Source: Pseudomonadota bacterium
Lineage (GTDB): Bacteria > Pseudomonadota > Gammaproteobacteria > Xanthomonadales > Xanthomonadaceae
Reading direction: 5' to 3'
DNA length: 12,206 bases
Assembly (NCBI GenBank): GCA_023399815.1
Contig: JAEWOJ010000086.1
Span: 1 to 12,206, forward strand
Each line of letters starts with the position of its first letter. Position 1 is the first letter of the stretch. Under the pieces are notes generated by a model. The model saw only the letters and a program-made list of their open reading frames with translations. It was not told the DNA's origin and did no database searches. The position numbers were made by a program, and so were the translations under genes. Positions 7,198 to 12,206 of this stretch are shown here, piece by piece.

Positions 7198-7842
7198 GTG
7201 TCCGCCGAACGCTCTTCCACCGATCTCGTCCAGCAGCAGGCCAGCCGCGGCTTCTGGCTGCGCACGCTGCACCAGTGGCACTGGATCAGTTCGGCGGTGT
7301 GCCTGATCGGCATGCTGCTGTTCGCCGCCACCGGCATCACCCTCAACCACGCCGCGAAGATCGAGGCCAGGCCCGAGGTCGCCAACCGGCACCTGGAACT
7401 GCCGGCGCCGCTGCTGCAGGCGCTGGCCGCGCACGGGGACGGCAACGCGCCGCTGCCCGGCAAGGTCGCCGACTGGCTGTCGCGCGAGCTGGACGTCGCC
7501 ATCGGCAGGCGCGCGGCCGAGTGGTCGCCGGAGGAGGTCTACCTGTCCATGCCCGGTCCCGGCAGCGATGCCTGGCTGAGCATCGACCGCGAGACCGGCG
7601 CGGTGGAGTTCGAGCAGACCCGCCGCGGCTGGGTGTCGTACTTCAACGACCTGCACAAGGGCCGCAACGCCGGCCCGGGCTGGGGCTGGTTCATCGACCT
7701 GTTCGCCGTGGCCTGCCTGGTGTTCTGCATCACCGGCCTGTTCCTGCTGCACCTGCATGCGCGGCAGCGGCGCATGACCTGGCCGCTGGTCGGCCTGGGC
7801 CTGCTGGTCCCGCTGTTGATCGCCCTGATCCTCATCCACTGA
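7198..7842 (+). CDS. PepSY-associated transmembrane protein (inner-membrane electron-transfer component)
   Basis: A 214-residue inner-membrane protein of the PepSY-associated TM helix family. Three helices are visible at about 28-50, 163-186 and 195-213, with a large segment of about 110 residues between the first two on the periplasmic side. Histidines placed at membrane edges (H25, H28, H51, H153, H185, H187) are candidate heme ligands, but heme binding is an inference. L-H-Q-W-H-W-I-S-S-A and G-x-T-L-N-H-A are typical of the family. PepSY membrane proteins are part of known ferric-siderophore reduction systems (FpvG; the N-terminal half of PiuB). GTG 7198 is the first usable start after the promoter and gives a family-like N-terminus. 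It leads an operon with DUF2271, DUF4198, ApbE and a flavoreductase, and probably passes electrons from the reductase to the periplasm. Confidence 0.85.
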   Translation: MSAERSSTDLVQQQASRGFWLRTLHQWHWISSAVCLIGMLLFAATGITLNHAAKIEARPEVANRHLELPAPLLQALAAHGDGNAPLPGKVADWLSRELDVAIGRRAAEWSPEEVYLSMPGPGSDAWLSIDRETGAVEFEQTRRGWVSYFNDLHKGRNAGPGWGWFIDLFAVACLVFCITGLFLLHLHARQRRMTWPLVGLGLLVPLLIALILIH

Positions 7843-7868
7843 ACACGCTTCCCCTACGGAGTCGCACC

Positions 7869-8387
7869 ATGCGCGTCACCCTGACCATCGCCCTGAGCGG
7901 GCTGCTCGCCACCGCCCCCGCGGCCTACGCCGCGAGCCTGGACATCAACGTCGAGATCCCCAAGCTCAACGTGGCCGAGTACCACCGCCCCTATGTCGCG
8001 GTGTGGATCGAGGACGGCGAGCAGAAGACCGCCGCCAACCTGTCGGTGTGGTACCAGCAGACGTCCAACGCCGAAGGCCACGGCACCAAGTGGCTGCCGG
8101 ACCTGCGCCAGTGGTGGCGCAAGAGCGGCCGCACCCTGCAGGTGCCGGTGGACGGCGTGACCGGCCCGACCCGCCCGGCCGGCAAGCACGCGCTGGGCTT
8201 CAGCGACAGCCAGCCGCAGCTGCGCAACCTGCCGGCCGGCCAGTACACCCTGGTGGTCGAGGCTGTGCGCGAGGTCGGCGGCCGCGAACTGCTGAAGATC
8301 CCCTTCGAGTGGAAGGGCAAGGCCGGCAACGGCAGCGCCCAGGGCCAGAGCGAACTCGGCCTGGTCACCCTCGCCATCAAGCCCTGA
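7869..8387 (+). CDS. Periplasmic DUF2271 protein, possible flavinylated electron carrier
   Basis: A 172-residue exported protein with a signal peptide (about 1-21, ending A-Y-A) and a compact beta-rich body, including the W-L-P-D-L-R-Q-W-W-R segment (75-83) typical of DUF2271. At 95-101 it reads D-G-V-T-G-P-T, close to the ApbE target motif D-x-x-[ST]-G-A-[ST], with Pro in place of Ala; T101 would be the FMN-bearing residue. That role is an inference, supported by apbE in the same operon. ATG 7869 is clear: GGAG sits at 7858-7861 and the signal peptide starts there, although the frame stays open upstream to 7170. The gene begins 26 bases after the PepSY stop, so co-transcription is very likely. 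Confidence 0.88.
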   Translation: MRVTLTIALSGLLATAPAAYAASLDINVEIPKLNVAEYHRPYVAVWIEDGEQKTAANLSVWYQQTSNAEGHGTKWLPDLRQWWRKSGRTLQVPVDGVTGPTRPAGKHALGFSDSQPQLRNLPAGQYTLVVEAVREVGGRELLKIPFEWKGKAGNGSAQGQSELGLVTLAIKP

Positions 8388-8413
8388 CGTTCCGAACCAA
8401 GGAGAGACACACC

Positions 8414-9286
8414 ATGAAACGCACCACCCTGCTCGCCGCGCTGATCGCCGCCGCGCTTCCCTTCTCCGCCCTGGCCCACAAGCAGTGGCTGCTGCCCTCG
8501 TCCACCGTGGTCGCCGGCAACGACGTCTGGGTCACCGTCGACGCGGCGGTGTCCAACCAGCTGTACTACCCCGACCACGTGGCGATGCGCCTGGACAACG
8601 TCACCATCACCGCTCCGGACGGCAGCGTGCTGCAGCCGCAGAACCCGGCCACCGGCAAGTACCGCAGCGTGTTCGACGTGCAGCTGGAGCAGGAAGGCAC
8701 CTACCGCATCGCCAACCTCAACAGCGGCCTGTCGGCGCGCTGGGACACCCCGGAAAGCCTGGCCGCCGCCAAGGCCGCCAAGGACAAGCCGGCCGCCGGC
8801 GGCATGGGCGGTCCCGGTGGCGCCCGCGGCGGTTTCCTGCGCAACGCCACGCCGGAAGACCTGGCCACCAAGATCCCGAAGAACGCGCAGAACCTGCAGG
8901 TCACCGAGGGCATCGGCCGGGTGGAGACCTTCATCACCAAGGGCAAGCCCAGCGCCGTCGCCGCCGTCGGCAAGGGCCTGGAACTGGTGCCGGTCACCCA
9001 GCCCAACGATCTGTTCGCCGGCGAGGAAGCCACCTTCAAGCTGGTGATCGACGGCAAGCCCGCCGCCGGGCTGGACGTCGAGATCGTGCGCGGCGCCACC
9101 CGCTACCGCAACGCGCAGGACGAGATCAAGGTGACGACCGGCGCCGACGGCAGCTTCAAGGTCACCTGGCCGGAAGCCGGCATGTACTGGCTGGAAACCT
9201 CCACCACCGACGACAGGACCAGCGCGCCGCAGGCCAAGCAGCGCCGCCTGAGCTACGTCGCCACGCTGGAAGTGCTGCCGCAGTGA
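8414..9286 (+). CDS. Periplasmic DUF4198 protein with N-terminal histidine
   Basis: A 290-residue exported protein of the DUF4198 family, sometimes annotated as a nickel/cobalt-transport periplasmic component or GH25-like protein. The signal peptide (1-21) ends A-L-A, so the mature chain should begin H-K-Q-W-L-L-P, as is usual in this family. A free N-terminal His is a good metal ligand, but metal binding is not shown here. The body looks like two beta-sandwich halves (about 30-110 and 160-288) joined by an Ala/Lys stretch and a Gly-rich linker (127-140). The second half has the A-G-L-D-V-E-I and G-A-D-G-S-F-K-V-T-W-P pattern of an Ig-like carbohydrate-binding or carboxypeptidase-regulatory fold. 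AAGGAG at 8399-8404 gives a strong ribosome binding site. It lies 26 bases after DUF2271 in the same operon. Confidence 0.88.
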   Translation: MKRTTLLAALIAAALPFSALAHKQWLLPSSTVVAGNDVWVTVDAAVSNQLYYPDHVAMRLDNVTITAPDGSVLQPQNPATGKYRSVFDVQLEQEGTYRIANLNSGLSARWDTPESLAAAKAAKDKPAAGGMGGPGGARGGFLRNATPEDLATKIPKNAQNLQVTEGIGRVETFITKGKPSAVAAVGKGLELVPVTQPNDLFAGEEATFKLVIDGKPAAGLDVEIVRGATRYRNAQDEIKVTTGADGSFKVTWPEAGMYWLETSTTDDRTSAPQAKQRRLSYVATLEVLPQ

Positions 9287-9453
9287 GGCAGGAACTGGTG
9301 GCCAGGAACTAGGAACCAGCAAGAGCCACAGCCGTCTCCCAACCTTCATGGGAACGGTGCTCTTTCGTTCCTCGTTCCTGCTCACTCTTTCCCCGTCTCC
9401 AACGGTTATCGCTTTCTCTGGTTCCTGGTTCCTGGCCACTAGTTCCTAGCTCC
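9287..9453 (+). repeat. GTTCC/GGAAC-rich intergenic repeat with 29-bp inverted arms
   Basis: This block between the DUF4198 and apbE genes differs from its surroundings in composition. The left arm (9290-9318) and right arm (9419-9447) are inverted copies, identical at 27 of 29 positions, with about 100 bases between them. Inside lie further GTTCCT units (about 9367-9379) and two near-identical CCGTCTCC(C)AAC segments (about 9333 and 9394) in direct orientation. The right arm ends 6 bases before the apbE ATG. In RNA the arms could pair into a long hairpin within the operon message. It resembles the short-period intergenic repeats seen in some Xanthomonadaceae genomes; I cannot name a family. 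Confidence 0.75.
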
Positions 9454-10425
9454 ATGTCCCCTCCCGACATCGCCGCGCTTGGCGGCCACACCATGGGCAC
9501 CACCTGGAGCGCGAAGCTGGTGGCGCCGCGCGCGCGCGACCTGCACCCGCTGCATGCCGGCATCCAGGCGCTGCTCGACCGCGTGGTCGCGCAGATGAGC
9601 ACCTGGGAGCCCGGTTCCGACATCAGCCGCTACAACCGGGCGGCCGCCGGCAGCTGGCAGACGATGCCGGACGATTTCTGGAACGTGCTGCAGGCCGCGC
9701 AGACGGTCGCCGAGCGCAGCGGCGGTGCCTTCGACCCCACCCTCGGCCCGCTGGTGGCGCTGTGGGGGTTCGGCGCCGACGCCGCGCAGCAGCGCCGGCC
9801 CGACGCCGCGCAGCTTGCCGGAGTCGCCGCCCGCTGCGGCTGGCAGCGCCTGCGGCTGGACGCGCAGGCGCAGGCGGCGCTGCAACCCGGCGGCCTGCAG
9901 CTGGACCTGTCGGCGATCGCCAAGGGCTATGGCGTCGATCTGGCCAGCCGCTGGCTGCGCGGACAGGGCATCGGCGCGGCACTGGTCGAGGTCGGCGGCG
10001 AACTGCACGGCTACGGCCGCAAGCCCGATGACCAGCCGTGGCGCGTGCTGGTCGAGTCGTCGCCGGAAGAAGACGCCGGCGCCGACCATCCGCCGCGCGT
10101 GCTGGCGCTGGACGACCTGGCGGTGGCCACGTCCGGCGACCGCTGGCACCGCTACGAGCAGGAGGGCGTGAGCTACAGCCATACCCTCGACCCGCGCCGG
10201 CACGCGCCGGTGGCCGCCGCGGCCGCCGCGGTCACCGTGGTCCACCGCGAGGCGATGCTCGCCGATGCCTGGGCCACCGCGCTGACGGTGATGGGCGCGG
10301 ACGAAGGGCTCGCCTTCGCCGACGCGCATGGGTTGGCCGCGCGCTTCGTCCAGCGCGAGGCCGATGGCCTGCGGGAAACCCTGTCGCAGGGCTTCCGGCA
10401 GCATCTGGACGCGGGCAACGCATGA
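9454..10425 (+). CDS. apbE: FAD:protein FMN transferase (ApbE), without visible export signal
   Basis: A 323-residue ApbE enzyme, which moves FMN from FAD onto a Ser/Thr of a target protein. Motifs in order: G-G-H-T-M-G-T-T-W-S (10-19), F-D-P-T-L-G-P-L-V-x-L-W-G-F (93-106), D-L-S-A-I-A-K-G-Y-G-V-D (151-162), V-G-G-E-L-H-G-Y-G (180-188), A-T-S-G-D (225-229), Y-S-H-T-L-D-P (241-247) and the Mg-binding A-D-A-W-A-T-A-L (270-277). ApbE is normally a periplasmic lipoprotein, yet this chain begins only 9 residues before the first motif, with no signal peptide or lipobox. The frame is open upstream to a stop at 9310-9312 but offers no ATG, GTG or TTG, and there is no ribosome binding site. Its end overlaps the next start (ATGA), so the two genes are translationally coupled. 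Likely target: the DUF2271 protein. Confidence 0.92.
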   Translation: MSPPDIAALGGHTMGTTWSAKLVAPRARDLHPLHAGIQALLDRVVAQMSTWEPGSDISRYNRAAAGSWQTMPDDFWNVLQAAQTVAERSGGAFDPTLGPLVALWGFGADAAQQRRPDAAQLAGVAARCGWQRLRLDAQAQAALQPGGLQLDLSAIAKGYGVDLASRWLRGQGIGAALVEVGGELHGYGRKPDDQPWRVLVESSPEEDAGADHPPRVLALDDLAVATSGDRWHRYEQEGVSYSHTLDPRRHAPVAAAAAAVTVVHREAMLADAWATALTVMGADEGLAFADAHGLAARFVQREADGLRETLSQGFRQHLDAGNA

Positions 10426-12029
10426 ACCGTTCCACTTCCGCGCGCGCGTTCGCCGGCAACCTCGCCGTCATCGCCCTGTTGCTGGCGGCAGCCGGGCTGC
10501 TGCTGCGCCTGCACCTGGGCGAGGACTGGTGGCTGGCCGCGCCGCTGCCCGCGCGGCGCTGGATCGCGCTCGCCGTCCTGCTCGCCTATGCGGCGTGGTG
10601 CGCGGCGCTATGGTGGCGCGCGCGGCCGCGCGAGGACGACGCAGGCGATGGCGGCGAACCGCCGCTGCTGGTGGCCTGGGCCAGCCAGACCGGCTTCGCC
10701 CAGCAGCTGGCCGAGCGCAGCGCGCAGAGCCTGCGCGAGGGCGGCCGCAAGGTACGCCTGCGCGCGCTCGACCAGGTCGATGCCACGCAACTGGCGGCGA
10801 CGCGCAAGGCGCTGTTCATCGCCAGCACTACCGGCGAAGGCGACCCGCCGGATCACGCGCTCGCCTTCCTCGGCCAGGTGATGAAGCAGCCCATCGCGTT
10901 GCCGCAACTGCAATACGCGGTGCTGGCGCTGGGCGACCGCAGCTACGACCACTACTGCGCGTTCGGCCACCAGCTGGACGACTGGCTGCGCCGGCATGGC
11001 GCGCAGCCGCTGTTCGACACCGTGGAAGTGGACAACGCCGATCCGGCCGCGCTGCGCCACTGGCAGCAACTGCTCGGCCAGCTCGGCGACGGCAGCGTCC
11101 AGGCCGACTGGAGCGCACCGGACTACCAGCCCTGGCTGCTGCGCGAACGGCGGCAGCTGAATCCCGGCAGCGCCGGCGGCCCGGTGTTCCACCTGCGCCT
11201 GCAACCGGCCATGGGCGAGCTGCCGCACTGGCAGGCCGGCGACATCGCCGAGGTCGGCCCGCGGCATGCGGCCGCCACCATCGAGCGCTGGATGCAGGCG
11301 CACGGTCTCGACACGGGAGCGACGCTGGCCGATGGCCGCGCGCTGCGCGACGTGCTGGCCGGCTCGAAACTGCCCGACGCCCCCGATTCCACCGACGTCG
11401 ATGCGCTGGCCGCCTCGCTGCAACCCTTGCCGCACCGCGAATACTCCATCGCCTCGCTGCCGTCGGAAGGCAGCCTGCACCTGCTGCTGCGCCGGCAGTC
11501 GCATCCGGACGGAACGCCCGGCCTGGCCAGCGGCTGGTTGTGCGACCACGCCGCCATCGGCGAGCGCATCGACCTGCGCCTGCGCGAGAACCGCAACTTC
11601 CATCCGCCGGCGGACGACGCGCCGCTGGTGCTGATCGGCAACGGCACCGGCATCGCCGGCCTGCGCGCACACCTGCGCGCGCGCATCGACGCCGGTGCGC
11701 GCCGCAACTGGCTGCTGTTCGGCGAGCGCAACCTCGCCCACGATTTCCACTTCGGCGACGAACTGGAACAGTGGCGGCGCGAAGGCAGGATCGAACGCCT
11801 GGACGCGGTGTTCAGCCGCGACGGCGGCCCGCAGCGCTACGTGCAGGATGCGCTGTCCGCGCAGGCCGACCTGCTGCGGCAGTGGGTCGACGACGGCGCC
11901 ACCGTACTGGTCTGCGGCAGCCTGCAGGGCATGGCCCCGGCGGTGGACGCGGTGATCGCGCAGGCGCTGGGCGGCGAGCGCAAGGAACAGCTGGTCATGG
12001 AACGGCGCTACCGGCGCGACGTGTATTGA
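10422..12029 (+). CDS. Membrane-anchored NADPH flavoreductase (FMN flavodoxin + FAD/NADPH domains, CysJ-like)
   Basis: A 535-residue diflavin reductase. Two N-terminal helices (about 12-32 and 46-65) anchor it in the inner membrane with the catalytic part in the cytoplasm. A flavodoxin domain (82-222) carries the FMN loop A-S-Q-T-G-F (87-92), S-T-T-G-E-G-D (135-141) and L-A-L-G-D-R-S-Y (168-175). The FNR-like part has R-E-Y-S-I-A-S (339-345) for FAD, G-N-G-T-G-I-A-G-L-R (406-415) and S-R-D-G (465-468) for NADPH, V-C-G-S (497-500), and ends in Tyr, as usual for stacking on FAD. CysJ and cytochrome P450 reductases share this plan, but no CysI hemoprotein is near. It resembles the C-terminal half of PiuB, whose PepSY half here is the separate gene at 7198. 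It overlaps apbE by four bases and is the last gene of the operon. Confidence 0.92.
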   Translation: MNRSTSARAFAGNLAVIALLLAAAGLLLRLHLGEDWWLAAPLPARRWIALAVLLAYAAWCAALWWRARPREDDAGDGGEPPLLVAWASQTGFAQQLAERSAQSLREGGRKVRLRALDQVDATQLAATRKALFIASTTGEGDPPDHALAFLGQVMKQPIALPQLQYAVLALGDRSYDHYCAFGHQLDDWLRRHGAQPLFDTVEVDNADPAALRHWQQLLGQLGDGSVQADWSAPDYQPWLLRERRQLNPGSAGGPVFHLRLQPAMGELPHWQAGDIAEVGPRHAAATIERWMQAHGLDTGATLADGRALRDVLAGSKLPDAPDSTDVDALAASLQPLPHREYSIASLPSEGSLHLLLRRQSHPDGTPGLASGWLCDHAAIGERIDLRLRENRNFHPPADDAPLVLIGNGTGIAGLRAHLRARIDAGARRNWLLFGERNLAHDFHFGDELEQWRREGRIERLDAVFSRDGGPQRYVQDALSAQADLLRQWVDDGATVLVCGSLQGMAPAVDAVIAQALGGERKEQLVMERRYRRDVY

Positions 12030-12044
12030 GCCTTCGCTACAGGA

Positions 12045-12060
12045 TTGTGCCGAGGCACAA
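12045..12060 (+). terminator. Short hairpin after the operon, weak terminator candidate
   Basis: TTGTGC (12045-12050) pairs with GCACAA (12055-12060) around CGAG, 15 bases after the last stop. No T-run follows, so termination here is uncertain; the larger REP palindromes downstream may do the job. Confidence 0.35.
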
Positions 12061-12103
12061 CGAACCCTGATCGATTCCGCCAGTTGCCGGTGTCTGCCAG
12101 TGG

Positions 12104-12171
12104 GTGCCGACCGTTGGTCGGCACTGTCGGCCGGACGGCATGAAGCCGCCCGACCAACGGTCGGGCGCTAC
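12104..12171 (+). repeat. Inverted pair of GTAG-type REP palindromes
   Basis: Palindrome 1 (12104-12124) is GTGCCGACC-GTT-GGTCGGCAC. Palindrome 2 (12147-12167) is CGCCCGACC-AAC-GGTCGGGCG. Each is a perfect 9-bp stem with a 3-base loop, and the second is an inverted relative of the first. CTAC at 12168-12171 is the reverse complement of the GTAG tag typical of this REP class (as in the SMAG repeats of Stenotrophomonas maltophilia). Such pairs sit between genes and are moved by RAYT transposases; they can also stop transcription or stabilise mRNA ends. Confidence 0.78.
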
Positions 12172-12197
12172 CGGGAGCGGAAATTGCAATCCGCCCT

Positions 12198-12206
12198 CTG
12201 TAGGAG
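12198..12206 (+). repeat. Possible start of a TGTAGGAG-type intergenic repeat, cut by the window end
   Basis: The window ends in CTGTAGGAG. In many Xanthomonas and Pseudomonas genomes this opens a common palindromic intergenic repeat (TGTAGGAGCGGC...). Only the first bases are visible, so this is tentative. Bases 12172-12197 before it show nothing else I can name. Confidence 0.35.

Noticed and set aside
4528..7839. A second minus-strand open frame of about 1100 codons opposite the second receptor and PepSY gene
   Set aside because: Same reason: low-complexity composition, no domains, and full overlap with convincing plus-strand genes.
7170..7868. Upstream extension of the DUF2271 frame back to 7170
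   Set aside because: The frame is open but overlaps the PepSY gene out of frame. The ribosome binding site and signal peptide clearly place the start at 7869.
9290..9447. Reading the repeat block as a CRISPR array or insertion sequence
   Set aside because: There are no regularly spaced identical repeats with unique spacers, no transposase frame and no target-site duplication that I could find.
10422..12029. Calling the last gene cysJ of a sulfite reductase
   Set aside because: No cysI or cysH gene is nearby, the protein has membrane helices, and the operon context is iron reduction rather than sulfate assimilation.

Overview
The window is high-GC DNA from a gammaproteobacterium, most likely of the Xanthomonadaceae (Xanthomonas, Stenotrophomonas or Pseudoxanthomonas type). 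That placement is an inference. It rests on very high third-position GC, a GTAG-type REP palindrome pair at the right end, the start of a TGTAGGAG-type intergenic repeat at the last bases, and the gene order. Every complete gene lies on the plus strand, and nearly all belong to one theme: iron (ferric siderophore) uptake and reduction under Fur control.

Layout. Bases 1-193 are the tail of a Rieske [2Fe-2S] ferredoxin-like gene. A strong Fur box (239-257) follows, then a small membrane protein gene (273-719), a catecholate siderophore receptor closely resembling E. coli Fiu (869-3187), a perfect intercistronic hairpin (3199-3230) and the Fe(II)/2-oxoglutarate hydroxylase PiuC/YbiX (3245-3922). 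A second promoter (about 3976-4021) precedes a second small membrane protein (4078-4491) and a second, FepA/CirA-like receptor (4618-7044), which ends at an intrinsic-terminator-like hairpin (7051-7081). A second strong Fur box overlapping a good sigma-70 promoter (7138-7170) drives five genes: a PepSY-type membrane protein (7198-7842), a periplasmic DUF2271 protein (7869-8387), a periplasmic DUF4198 protein (8414-9286), an ApbE flavin transferase (9454-10425) and a membrane-anchored NADPH/FAD/FMN reductase (10422-12029). A block rich in GTTCC/GGAAC repeats (9287-9453) separates the DUF4198 gene from apbE. The last 177 bases hold REP-like palindromes.

How the parts fit. The two receptors import ferric siderophores across the outer membrane, and PiuC is the usual companion of Fiu/PiuA. 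The five-gene operon looks like a split and extended version of PiuB (a PepSY plus flavoreductase fusion): electrons could pass from NADPH through FAD and FMN in the reductase, across the membrane via the PepSY protein, to a periplasmic carrier. The DUF2271 protein carries D-G-V-T-G-P-T, close to the ApbE flavinylation motif D-x-x-[ST]-G-A-[ST], so it is a plausible covalently flavinylated carrier. This system is the main point of interest. A puzzle is that the ApbE encoded here has no visible export signal.
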